DNA of 64,000 bases from Flammula alnicola. Its lineage: Eukaryota; Basidiomycota; Agaricomycetes; Agaricales; Strophariaceae. Positions 1-10,772 of the stretch are shown here, one piece after another (position 1 is the stretch's first letter; each line of letters begins with the position of its first letter). The notes beneath the pieces were generated by a model. It was not told the origin of the DNA. It worked only from the letters and a program-made list of their open reading frames with translations, and did no database searches. Location: assembly GCA_015499995.1 (NCBI GenBank), contig JADNRV010000198.1:1-64000 (forward strand). Direction: 5' to 3'. A program made the translations under genes and the position numbers.

Positions 1-55
1 CAATATCTGACCACATTTCTGGCCTAACGAACACAGCACAAACACGGCGAGAAAA

Positions 56-3000
56 ATGGCTACCTATGAATGCAAATATTGCGGAGCGCATGGCATTTCG
101 ACTCCTCAGGGACTAAACTCCCATGTCATGCAGACCGCATATTGTCGAACGAAGATGGAACTGGAACTTGCCAAGTCAGATTCTGGCTCAGAGGAACAGC
201 AACTCCCACCGTCACCCACCAACATTGCTGACGATTTCGCAATGGATGTCGATGATGGCACATGGGAAGAAGATTTTCCTCCCGACACCGCTCTAGATCC
301 TTCTATGCACGATGATCCTGCAACAGAAATGCCAACCAGTCAGCGAGCAACTGTCGAAGACGTTGAGGATGAGGGCGACACCCAGCCTGCGAGTCACCGC
401 TGGGTTAAGGACTACCGATGGATTGAAGAGTGGGCCGGTAACGCTGGGACTGTCAAAGGAAAGGCAGTTGGCGGGTTTGAGGCATATCGCCGTGAGCAAG
501 AGGAAAGAAATCAAGAACCTTGGTATCCTTTCGAGAGCAAAGACGAATGGGAATTAGCGCGATGGCTTATGACCTCTGGCGTCAGTCAAAAGAAAATGGA
601 TTCATTTCTGGAACTCAATTCTGTAAGTCAATCATGAGACATTGGCATATAGTTACTGACCTGGACATCTGGAGGAACAGGTTCGACGAGGCATTGATCC
701 AGCCTTTCATAATAGTCGGGCCTTGCTGAAACGGATTGATGCCTTACCAGAGGGCCCAGAGTGGACTTGCACCCCCTTTCGGATTACCGGTGACAAACTG
801 ACAAGAAAAAGAATCCACGCACTGAAGACGTTGAACTCTGGCACCGCAATCCTGTTGAATGTGTTAAGGAGTTGCTAGGAAACCCATCATTTCGTGAAAA
901 TCAATGCTACGCACCTTTATCGCGTTTATAAGAACTCCGACGGCACCAACCGTGAGTACAACGAGATGTGGACAGCCGACTGGTGGTGGGAAACACAGGT
1001 ACATAATATCTGCCAAAAATGTCATCAGCGAGCTATCAATAATGAATAATCTTTTAAGGGTTTCCTACCAGATGGCGCTACAATTGCCCCAGTAATCTTG
1101 TCCTCCGACAAAACAAATCTCTCAAGGTTCAGCGGAGATAAACAAGCATGGCCAGTATACCTTAGTATCGGTAATATCGACAAAGCGACGCGGAGGCAAC
1201 CGACTGCTCGAGCAATGGTTTTGCTCGGTTATATCCCGGTTTGCAAGCTCGAATGTTTTACGAAGGCGAGGCGATCTTTGGAGGGGTATCAGCTCTTTCA
1301 TGAATGCATGAGAAAACTTCTCGAGCCACTTATCGAAGCCGGTCAGAAAGGCGTCGACATCGTGTGTGCGGATGGTTTTATTCGTACCGCATATCCCATC
1401 CTGGCCGCCTATATCGCCGATTACCCAGAGCAGTGCCTGATCGCATGCTGTCAAGAGAATACCTGCCCCCAGTGTACTGTCAAGCCGAAAGAGCGTGGAG
1501 AATATCGGATCCACTCAGTGCTCCGAGATCCTGAAAAAACGATCAATATTATCACACAAAACGCAAATGGAGACGCACCTCGAGAATTCAAAGAGCAGAA
1601 TTTGCGACAAGTGAATCCCTTCTGGAGGGATCTACCGCACTGTAACATCTTCAAATGCATCACACCCGACCTCTTGCACCAACTACACAAGGGACTGTTC
1701 AATGATCACATCGTTAGCTGGGCAACGAAGTCGGTCACAGGACAAGAGGAGGAAATTGACGAACGCTTCCGGTGCATGTCCCTTCATCCCACTCTGCGTC
1801 ATTTCAAGAAAGGCGTTTCCTTGACATCGCAGTGGACTGGAACAGAACATAAGAATATGGAGAAAGTTTTTTTGGGAGTACTTGCCGGTGCAACGGATAC
1901 GCGTGTCCTTCAGGCCGTGCGTGGAGTCCTGGACTTTACTTATTACGCCCACTTCGAGACCCACTGCGACGAGACGCTGGCACAGTTGGATGAAGCCTGG
2001 CGAAGATTCCACGAGAATAAAGAAATCTTTGAGGAACTGGGCATTCGTGAGCATTTCAACATCAGCAAGTTGCACAATATCAAGCATTACCTCGACTCGA
2101 TCCGATCTCTTGGTACAGCTGATGGATTCAACACCGAAGGCACCGAAAGGCTTCACATTGACCTAGCAAAGATGGGTTACAATGCCAGCAACAAAAAGGA
2201 GTATATCAAGCAAATGACCGTTTGGTTGCGACGTCAAGAATCGATTCATAGATTTTGTCGATATCTCCAATGGGCAGTCCCAGACTATGTGGCTGAAGTC
2301 GGGCGAGACGAGGGTGGACAGGAGCCTGAGGAGGAGAAAAATGCAGGCAATGAGGAGGAGGAGGAGGAGGAGGAGGTAAAAGACAACAATCGGAACGTAT
2401 CATTTTCCATCGCAAAGAAGCCAGCTATCGTGGGACCATCTGTCAAGTCCATCATTGATGACTACGGCGCGACGGATTTTCTTTTCTACCTCGACTCCTT
2501 CATTCACGACACGCTTCCATCCTGCTCAGTCACCCTAACCGAGTCCACAAAATTCTCGCTCTACAAGCGCCTGGTACTCACGCTTCCTCCAATCCATGAG
2601 GTTTCTTCACAACCGGTTCGCGACGTCGTCCACGCTGTCAAAGGTGCTCCTCAAGTTGTTACAACCAAGGGAATCAAGAAAGCGGTCGCTGCTCGTTTAG
2701 CACGGTATTGGTACGGGTTCAAGATGGAGAAGATGGAAATGATGGGCCTTTAAATGGTAAGTCGCATTAACTGGACAGAAATTTATATTGATTCTGACAC
2801 TTTGAAGGGATTCGCACTGCCCAAGTGCGTCTCATTTTCAAGCTTCCAGATTCATTTCAATGCCCATATCCTCTGGCCTACGTTTACTGGTTCAAGCCCT
2901 TTCGAACACCCGCCTCAGATACTGGAATGTACTCTATCTCATACTCGACTCGTCGGCATCAACAACATGCTTCAATCATTCCTGTTTCCGACATTCTTCG

Positions 3001-3244
3001 CTCTTGCCACCTCATTCCAGCCTTCGGTCGTTTGAAGGCCAGTGATTTGGGATGGACCGCAGAGCTGGTACTTCAACAAGCCAAATCGTTCTATCTCAAT
3101 CCTTATCTCCGACACTACGACTTCTATTTCCTTCGTTTCCTGGTTGACCGTCATCTTCAGCACGAGCATCAACGTCAAGAAGCACTCGAAGCACAACGAG
3201 CTCGTGCCCGCCATGCCACTGGATCTCGCATACGCCGTAAATAA
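56..3244 (+). mobile_element. Plavaka-type DNA transposon, transposase gene (spliced)
   Basis: This is a CACTA-related fungal DNA transposase of the Plavaka type. The first exon begins at an ATG and opens with a CxxC...H...C zinc-binding motif (YECKYCG), then an acidic linker and the stretch WYPFESKDEWELARWL typical of these proteins. The catalytic-region exon (about 1050-2750) contains PILAAYIADYPEQCLIAC, CPQC and DLLHQLHKGLFNDH, all hallmarks of the family. After a short intron near 2752-2808 the C-terminal exon carries MYSISYSTRRHQQHASIIP and SFYLNPYLRHYDFYFLR, also family signatures, and ends at 3244. No obvious disabling change is visible in the core, although the splicing between 637 and 1050 was not resolved. 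The 5' terminus lies left of the window and no terminal repeat was identified. Confidence 0.8.
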
Positions 3245-3361
3245 TTTACCTTAATACAGACTTGTACAATTTTCTTGTAGGGATTGTACCCGCCATATAT
3301 ATTTTTTGAATGTATTATACTTATATTTGACAGAACAATAGACTGGTAGTTTTACTGCATC

Positions 3362-3751
3362 TCATCCAGCTATTGTTAACCCGGCAGCCCCACTAGCCAC
3401 TAGACAAATGATTTTTCTTTGGACCGTCCCGCGCAGCTTACTGATGGCGAGAAACTTGAGGATGCAGGACTTGACATCTGCGAGGCCATAGTGGTCTTCA
3501 TCCAAAATCTGTGTGGGATCGTGAAGTTTTCGGGCGTGTTTCCCCCCCATGGGATCTGTGGATGAATGGGTTAGAAAGCGAGGAAAAGAGCAGATGAGAA
3601 TGCAAACACACCTGAGTCAGCCCATCCAAATAATTCTGCGTCACATTCGCCTCCTCGCTGCCAGCTCTAGTCCCTGCAACTTATTACTCTCCTCCTCGAT
3701 GTACTGATCGTCTTTGGCATAGGGCTTCGTGTGCAGGTTCTTGACGTTCAC
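3362..3751 (-). pseudogene. Mitochondrial Lon protease gene fragments (rearranged)
   Basis: Three pieces of a Lon/PIM1 gene are joined. At 3698-3751 the residues NVKNLHTKPYAKDDQYI match the Lon N-terminal domain. They run directly into IEEESNKLQGLELAA (3612-3697), which belongs just before the AAA+ module, so a large internal part is missing. A one-base loss after that hides ANVTQNYLDGLTQ in another frame. A 56-nt intron (3556-3611, GT..AG) is retained, and the next exon (3362-3555) reads IPWG, then LDEDHYGLADVK and GTVQRKIICLV. The Walker A segment that should follow (GPPGVGKT in the family) is corrupted and lacks its lysine. The piece cannot encode an active protease. The retained intron argues for copying at DNA level, not retroposition. 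Confidence 0.75.
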
Positions 3752-3897
3752 AATGTCGATGTCGTGGGAGGAGTCTGCACCCATGGCCAGCGCAGTGCGC
3801 ACGGTATCGATGGACTTTGAGGGGCAATCGTCACGGCTCGGATGGACTTGACAGAGTTTCTGAGTTTCTCCCGTGGGTGTACGGCCTCCTCGACTGC
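3752..3897 (-). pseudogene. Electron transfer flavoprotein beta-subunit gene fragment
   Basis: Immediately upstream of the Lon pieces in the same orientation is about 48 codons resembling ETF-beta. One frame reads AVEEAVHPREKLRNSVKSI, followed by RAVTI, and the continuation in the next frame is KSIDTVRTALAMGADSS. In the family these two blocks are contiguous (EEAVRL...AVT..., then ...TALAMGAD), so a one-base indel near 3818 splits them. The fragment starts at an intron acceptor (branch-like CTAAT, then TTCAG) that joins it to the GATA fragment upstream. It covers only a small part of the roughly 250-residue protein. Confidence 0.65.
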
Positions 3898-3995
3898 TGA
3901 AGGTACATATTAGAAGAGCTTTCAAAGAGTCGCCCTCCCAAGAGATTACGAAGGCAAGGAAATCATGACAGAGAGATGACAATGATTGACTTACC

Positions 3996-4526
3996 ACAAG
4001 CATTGCAGACGGTGTTGCCGTCAGGATCACACCTCCATAGAGGGCTTTCTGTGATGCCGCAGTTCACACATGGGGGACGGCTGGGTGCGAGGACCGTCGT
4101 CGATGAGAAGGCGAAGTCGTCTTGACCATCTGGAGTACGCGGACATGTCAGCGACGGCAGTCGGTGGGCGTCGGCGTCGGTTAGTGGGTCGTCAGCATGG
4201 TGCTCGCGATGATGTGGCGCGGGTTTCACACCCACACCGTTAGTTTCTGTGTAGGGTGGTGAGCAATGTCGTAAATGGTGGCTGGCGCCATACCTGGTGG
4301 CTGTCGTGTCTCTCTTCATCGCCCTCCGCCTTCGCCATGCTGGTCGTGCCTGTTCCACGTTGCTGCCTCCGCCGTTTCCAGTCTCTTGGCTGTGGCTTGT
4401 CTCTGTGGGCTCGTTCGTGTCTTCAAAAGGGAGAGGTGAGCGGCGTCGTCCGTGGAGTTGCTGAGATGGCAAGATAGGGACAGTGGTGGGAGAGAAGAAA
4501 TGACGATTGGATGTGGCATCAAACAT
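3996..4526 (-). pseudogene. GATA-type zinc finger gene fragment
   Basis: An open segment from an ATG at 4526 encodes a low-complexity, basic and His/Ser-rich leader, then a GATA-type finger: CVNCGITESPLWR and CNACG. A splice donor (GTAAGT at 3995) follows the last CNACG. The expected second half of the finger domain (GLYxK... basic tail) is not downstream; instead the 98-nt intron leads into an ETF-beta fragment. The piece is therefore a truncated transcription-factor gene, possibly giving a fusion transcript with the ETF-beta and Lon pieces. A genuine but very divergent short GATA protein is a less likely alternative. Confidence 0.6.
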
Positions 4527-4781
4527 TGATCACCTGATGCTGCACCGACCGCGCAGATTCGCCCTCACCGCCCAATTCCGTCCTTCGCGCCTCTGCAAGC
4601 CCTTAGATAGAGTATATAGTAAATAAAATAGTATCCATCAATAGAGCAAATATATGAATAGAAGTAAACTTACTTCTCCTTTTTTGAGGGTTCTCAGGGA
4701 ATAGGCGCAGGGGAGAGGAGGAGGGGCGGTGGTGGTGGTGAAGATCAACAATGTTGGCGTTCAGTCCACGATGAATTGATA

Positions 4782-5215
4782 CATTTCTCACGCCTACCGT
4801 TTTGGCTACCGCTCATTATGGCTCTCAATATTCCTTGGCCCACAACTTATTTTGGCTGTTAATTGAATTTATTCTGCATGATAGAATACTTTGTATACAT
4901 GTATTTCCTTACATTCCAGCATTCAAAACATATATAACTGTTGTGTTGCTCTTACAATGCAACCAAGCACTTTATGCAATGCTTTTGCCACCAAATCACG
5001 TGTGTCAAAACCATTACATCCATTTCTCACGCCTACCGTTTTGGCTACCGCTCATTATGAGTCTCGATATTCCTTGGCCCACAACTTATTTTGGCTGTTA
5101 ATTGAATTTATTCTGCATGATAGAATACTTATAATATATGTATTGCCTTACATTCCAGCATTCAAAACATATATAACTGTTGTGTTGCTCTTACAATGCA
5201 ACCAAGTGCTTTACA
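4782..5215. repeat. Tandem duplication, period 239 bp, two copies
   Basis: Copy 1 starts at 4782 and copy 2 at 5021, each beginning catttctcacgcctaccgtt. The copies differ at scattered positions and copy 2 decays after about 5215. The unit is A/T-rich, has no convincing coding frame, and sits directly upstream of a Helitron-like terminus, so it probably represents duplicated subterminal transposon sequence. Confidence 0.85.
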
Positions 5216-5260
5216 GCATTGATTTCTGTAAATAACAAGCAACAACACGCCTCTATCACA

Positions 5261-5286
5261 CCGTGCAACGCACGGGTCACAGCTAG
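5261..5286 (+). mobile_element. Helitron-like 3' terminus (hairpin plus CTAG)
   Basis: The sequence holds a perfect 6-bp stem (CCGTGC AAC GCACGG) followed after a few bases by CTAG and then T at 5287. This is the canonical Helitron 3' end: a GC-rich hairpin close to a terminal CTRR, with insertion between A and T. The element extends left; its 5' TC end was not identified. The element may include the tandem duplication and the captured gene fragments at 3362-4526. Confidence 0.7.
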
Positions 5287-5306
5287 TATTCTATATTTGA
5301 CAATCC

Positions 5307-5890
5307 CTATTTTCTTGACATATCGCTGCCCACCATTAAATGCCTGCCAATGACCCCCATCATTTCCTTCATACGTCCGAATTCCTCCCTCATCTCTTCT
5401 AATTCTTTCTCGCGTTCACGAATTTCCCCCATCATTTCCCTCATATTCTTGAGTTCCAACCTCAGTGCTTCCAATTCTTTCTCGAGTACTTCATTTTTGG
5501 CTCGCTCGATGTGATGAGAGCTGCGCAAGTCGTCGACTTGTTCAATAATTTCGTACCAAAAGCGGACAGCATTAGAATGCTCGGCTAAGTCCTCATTCAT
5601 GTTAGGCATTACTGCGACCGCTGAGCTTTGATGTTTACTTGAAACATTGAGATTGCTGAACAAAATTGCTTTGAATTGAAGGTAAAATCAAAGAAAATTG
5701 GCACTCACTGCGAGTTCTGAGCATTTTGTTTAAGTTCGGCTGAATTTCCTGCCGTCGTTGAAGTTTTCTTGTCTCCAGAAGTTCTTGATGCTCTTGGAGT
5801 TCCAAAGTTGTGATAGTCACTGTATGAAATTCCAGTGAAGTGTTGTTGAGGAGGGGAGCTCTCAGGAATATAGTCCGAGCTGCCTGACAT
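5307..5890 (-). CDS. Small coiled-coil protein, unknown function
   Basis: Two exons: ATG at 5890, GTGAGT donor near 5706, acceptor near 5662, stop at 5307-5309, giving about 176 residues. The N-terminal third is Ser/Thr-rich and low complexity. The C-terminal half, roughly residues 95-165, is a strongly charged coiled coil rich in Glu/Arg/Met heptads (KNMREMMGEIREREKELEEM). There is no signal peptide or membrane segment. The stop codon lies about 20 bp from the Helitron-like terminus, so the transposon seems to have landed just past this gene. I do not recognise a family; such proteins are common next to mobile elements in Agaricomycetes. Confidence 0.5.
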
Positions 5891-5935
5891 TGTCGTGGTA
5901 AAAATTGACGTCCACTGATAAGATGGGGCATCAAT

Positions 5936-6474
5936 CTCGTGGCTGTGTCATTTGGGCATCAGACGTGTGAAATCATGGACAAGGTGTCCAAAATCGCCGA
6001 GTCAGCGTTAACTCTACATATCTACTCATCTACAGGGAATACTGAAGTACTAGAACTACTTAGTTAGCACATTGATGTACTGACTTGTACTTAGTTTTGG
6101 GGTATCTATGTTGTGCTACAGTGGCTACCAGACACTACTGGAAGCCCCGGCCCCCCCATAGCGGTCCGTACCTTGGCAGACCTCTACTCAACAAAATCGT
6201 GTTTCCTGATGTACTGACCAGTCGTTGACATCTTAGGCCATGACAATTCGGTGAAAAGTCGCATACGAGCTGCAACATACGGGCTTTAATGAACTACTTA
6301 TAGCACACAGTTATGTGATATGTTTGGTTGATCTCCAGATATCATAAGTACAACTGTGCCCTCCCACATGTACATGTGCATTATCAATACAATTGTTCGT
6401 CTCGCTTGGAGCTATTTCGGATGATTTGAGTGAGTTTTTCATGTCTTCAGCCGAATTGGATGTGCCAATATAAC
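5936..6474. other. Intergenic, no gene seen
   Basis: This stretch holds the upstream region of the coiled-coil gene and the 3' flank of the sphingomyelinase gene. It is A/T-rich with scattered GTACTT-like direct repeats around 6045-6095. No convincing gene or RNA is visible. Confidence 0.5.
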
Positions 6475-8680
6475 TCACAGCCTAATGGCTGTGAACTCCT
6501 CACTGTCGAGGCGCTTGCGCAGCAGCTCTGGATTCATCGTTTGCTAGAAGACATCATTTGTAAAATAGAAGCAATTATATATGAGATCCTTACCGCTTTC
6601 ATGGCGATATTGCTGAGAATTGAGCGTACGCCTGTTCCTTCGCAGTGGTCGGCATGGCCGCGTTGTGTGGTATCAATTCCCTCACTCCTTCGGAAATTCA
6701 AGCCAGGAGTTACGACATCCTGTATGACAACGAATAAGCTCGGAATTACGCTTAAAATGACATCACATTACGCAGTTGTTCTCAGCGCGTAAGGCACGCA
6801 AGTTGCATATCGTGGTGGTCTTGCAGGATCCGGTACACGGGGTGACACCAACACCGCGCGTCTTGAAAGAAATAAACTGCTGGAAGAGGACGTCGTTAGA
6901 AACGAAAGCCTCGGTCACTTTGTGCCAGAAGGCAGGGCCCAATGACTGCGTGGCTGGCCAGCCACCAATGGCAGGACCATAAGTATCGCGAGCACTATAT
7001 TCCATCTTCCAGGTGGCTGGAGAGTGTTTGGGTCAATTGTGTGATACGAGGACAACGGTAAATGATAAGCATTACGAGAAGTTTGGAATGTGGAGTCGGA
7101 CATATCACCTAGGGAGATGCGCATTAGAATCAACGACCTTATAGACAGGAGACACATACTGATGAAAGTCCGCGAGTCCATAATCTCATATGTATCGGGA
7201 TCAACATCATAGACTCTGAAAGCAGGGTTGGCAGCTAAAAATATTTGAGATTGTACTTTGGTTGAGAGAAATGAAGCATACCTCTGGGCGTCAAAGATGG
7301 CGCGATCCATGCAATACTGTCAGCATTGGCAGCAGTCTGGTTGCTGTAGTCCGTGTACGCGATCGCGAACTCATCCTTCATTCACTCATAAGCACGTTTA
7401 AAAGATGTAAAGGAAGAAAATATTGACGAACCACGTGCGAATGACCATAAAACTGGCAGCAATCGTGTTCTTGTATCGTTGGACAATCTGGTCGAAATAG
7501 TTTGACTAGAAAGGTGAAAATAAACATAAGGATAATAATATAACTATAGAAGAAAGCATAAACATACTTGATCATGGAATGCATCTCCGCTGCTTGGGGG
7601 CATGTGGGCGATAATCCAGGCACGCTGTCCAGCGTCTTCAGCGGCCTGTAGCTGCTCAACAGCAAATGGTAAAACACCATTCGGATCGGATCTATTTCCG
7701 TGGTAATTCAGGCAATGAACTTTCAGCGAAGGAGCAACAATACTTACTGGAGGGTATCGCTATCGTACAGCCAGAAGCTAGGAGGTCGGGTTGAGATGCA
7801 ACTTGATATAAGCCGGAAAGCCGTGAACTGACTTGTCCTTGTACCAATAGATAGTATTTAATGAGATGATTCTATTCAGCTGCGAGAACGACATGAAAAT
7901 ATACGGAGGATTGGGTAGTACCTGAGGTTAGTGCCGGGTGCGATAGCAGAGTAACTTCCAGACATATGCCGAACTTCACCTGCGGCAGTAGAGCCAATCC
8001 ATTGCTATCCGGCGTCAAAGTCTTTAACCTCTCATAGCACGACCATAAATAAATAAAAGAAGTGCTCACAGTCCAGCCTTGACTTTGAGCCTGGCTGTAC
8101 ATAAATGAGCGCGTTACCAAGAGAGACTCGCTGAACAGCATACCGTATACGACCGGTCAATGTGCACATCACTAAAATGAACGACCTGAAATGGTGCTTT
8201 GCCGGTAGAGGTGAAAGTTCTGGGATTCGCAGGAGCAGCTTTTGGGATAGGAACAGTGAATTTGTTCACGGCAGGGGATGGGCAGAGACCGATAATCGCT
8301 TCGCAGAGCTTCGTCGACGTCGGACCAGTAGGAGAGATCTTGCGCAAGTCGTGTGCAATGATAGGGCCTTGCTCTCCCAAGAGCCCGGAACAAACGTCGT
8401 TGTCTTCAGCCTGTCCAATAAGTCCAATAAGTTTAGCTTATATCAATAAGAGAGTTCTATGAGAAGTGCGGCGTACTTTGACTGTCTCACAGACAGTAAT
8501 GAGAGCATCCGAGAAGATAGTATTGCCGAGGAGAGCAACTCCTTTCAGGACCCCCACAAGAGTATGGCAGGAAGCACAGTCTACTGCCTGTTCAATAGCA
8601 TCGAGGATCTCGGTAACAATGCTAGCGCGGACGAAAAGACTGAAAGTCAGCAAAACTGCAAATCGAGCCAATATCAACAT
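6475..8680 (-). pseudogene. Acid sphingomyelinase-like gene lacking the catalytic core
   Basis: Spliced gene of the saposin-B plus calcineurin-like phosphoesterase family (secreted sphingomyelin phosphodiesterase). It starts at an ATG at 8680 with a signal peptide (MLILARFAVLL...), followed by a saposin-like domain with paired Cys (CASCHTL...). Next come EQGPIIAHDL, then VVHFSDVHID, the first metal-binding motif. Later exons read SGSYSAIAPGTNLR, IISLNTIYW, WLYDSDTLQ, AWIIAHMPP, YGHSH, DEFAIAYTDYSN, DTYGPAIGGWPAT and CTGSCK, then two short exons to the stop at 6475. Between the exon after HID (ending SRLD-C) and QWIGSTAAGEV, about 200 residues are absent, including the GD and GNHE metal-binding motifs; only a 60-nt intron separates the flanks. 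In addition a base is missing near 7455, before QFYGHSH. I infer a non-catalytic relic. Confidence 0.75.
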
Positions 8681-9597
8681 GATGTTGACAATAAGGGGTA
8701 TCGACGGGAGCTTCAGAACGAAGATTCGCAATTTATCATGCCCTTAAAAGGTGGCGGGGAACTCGAAAAGCCCATTGAGATACTAACAGAGAATCATAGA
8801 AAATCACACGTTAAACCCTCTCATAGCCCACGTTCATAGGGAAGGAAGATAGAGATAGAATGAATACTTACTACCGTTAGACATTTGGAGAACTAACCAT
8901 GTGGACGGGAACACATTGATCTTTAAAAAATGAAAATCAGGCCAATAATAATGACTGCAGGTTTACAACAATCACCAGATAATCACGAGCGTCCGGTATC
9001 ATTACGGTTCCAATTTCGGACTGTCCTTGACAAACACTGGTCAGAAAACGTTCTACAAAATAGCTTCGTGAATCATGCGACATACGGTGTAGTGTGAAGA
9101 AAGGATGCCCCTTATTTGCCACGTTGGTTCTCACTGCTTCATTGAACCACACGAAGATCCCGACGCTCCTACTGCACGAAGGGCAAACGTTCGAGCTATG
9201 TGCATATGGCACATCGTAAGTGCTTTCGCGAGGAAATAAAGCCAGATACACGCTCACGTGGGAGTGACGGCGGCCGTGCAGTCAACAGTTATTCTCCAAC
9301 CATGCGTGCATCATCATGAGACCGTTGGCAGGGTAGACAGATGTCAAGAGCATATCATAGTTTATGTGGTTTTGGCTGAGGAATTCATGTCTTTCTGCGC
9401 AGCATGCGAAAGAGCGTAAGAGACTAGGGAGGATTAGGTTCGCGAGAACTGGCAGGGAAGACTCGTGGGACAATTTGTTCCAAAATTTAGAATCCAGGTA
9501 GAATGTTATACTGCTTCCTTCCAAAGTTGCAATATGGTGGTACTGTGATGCTGATTATACAAAATGCGATGCGAAATAAATTACTTTCCCTGAATGT
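8681..9597. other. Intergenic, no supported gene
   Basis: A 106-codon open frame on the minus strand (8937-9257) has no recognisable domain and uses unremarkable composition. I do not support it as a gene. The rest is presumably the promoter of the sphingomyelinase-like gene and the 3' flank of the Rpc31 gene. Confidence 0.4.
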
Positions 9598-10530
9598 TCA
9601 ATCATAATCGCCCCCTATGATCGAATCTATCGTGAATAGGAATAGCGGCGCGATGAATGTAGAGACTTACCGCCACCTTCATCGCCTCCTCCTCCTAGAT
9701 CATCATTATCATCTCCTTCACCATTATCGAAGTAATTTTCTGCATAATCGTTGTCATATTCTTCGTCAACATCGTAATCTGATTCAGCAGCTTGTGAGCC
9801 TGCATCTGACCGCTCTTCAGATGATTTTTCCTGGAAAAAAGACTTAGATGGTTGGAATTGACACGTTGCAGGATGCTTACTGCATCTTCTCCGTCTTCTG
9901 CTAACTCGTCTAGGTTCATTTTAACTTTACCAGTGCCTAGTCGCGATGTTGCTGCAGAACGTGTTAGCTGCTTTGATCATGTGCAAGTGATAATGGACGT
10001 ACCCTTTTTCTTTCTCTTTGGATTGAAGTAGTCTTCGAAAACTTCGGTAGGAAAGAATGGCGCATGGAGATCTTTCCGTTTCAACGTAGGTTGAGAGGCC
10101 GGAGATGGTCTGTACTTGTCCGAATATCGTTCAAGCTCTGAGAATAAAATTCTCTTCAGCCACAGCAGAGCGTTACCGAGGTATACTTTGCTCGCCTGTC
10201 GTTTTCGTTTTTTCCACAATGTAATATTGTGATTTCCTCATGCGGGCGGCATATCCTAACTGTAGCTCAGCGATGCGCTTCTCATCATTTGAGGGTTCTG
10301 TGAGTACCGGGACACGAATTTGCTATCGAGGCACGCAGCAGTCAATGAGTGTATTGAAAGGAAGAGAGTATACAGCAACACACGGGGTACAGAGCTGTAG
10401 CCTCCCTTGATAAATTTTGTAAATCAGCGAAAGTCAGACCCATTGGTGGGAGGGCGCTGGCGCCACCAAAGCCTCCTCGCCCACCGCCTCTCCCACCGCC
10501 GCGTCCACCTCTTCCGCCACCACGAGACAT
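9598..10530 (-). CDS. RPC31: RNA polymerase III subunit Rpc31 (RPC7-like)
   Basis: Subunit of the Rpc82-Rpc34-Rpc31 initiation subcomplex of Pol III. The ATG at 10530 starts an RGG-rich leader (SRGGGRGGRGGG), followed by the family signature LPPMGLTFADLQNLSRE. Following exons read QIRVPVLTEPSNDEKRIAELQ, then LERYSDKYRPSP and HAPFFPTEVFEDYFNPKRK, the conserved central motif. The C-terminus is very acidic (SEERSDAGS...YDVDEEYDNDYAE...), as expected. About six exons; the last is only a few codons (GGDYD) ending at 9598. The gene is divergent from the Yra1 gene, with about 240 bp between start codons, so the two probably share a promoter. Confidence 0.85.
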
Positions 10531-10772
10531 TACAACTAGCTTGGAAGGATGAGGCTAAGCTTTTGTGTTTTATCGAGTCAGGCAAGGAAGGCGATCAACA
10601 ATGACCCTGAAGCGGAATGTGATCAAATTCGAGCTCCGACGACTTCATAAGGAATCATTTGTGTGCACAGCCAGGGCAACTTCTTTCTTTCCCCCACAAC
10701 ACTCATATCGCGGCCTCCCGTTGCTTTTACGTGTTCCATCCACCAAAACCACTACTAATTTCACTAATAATA

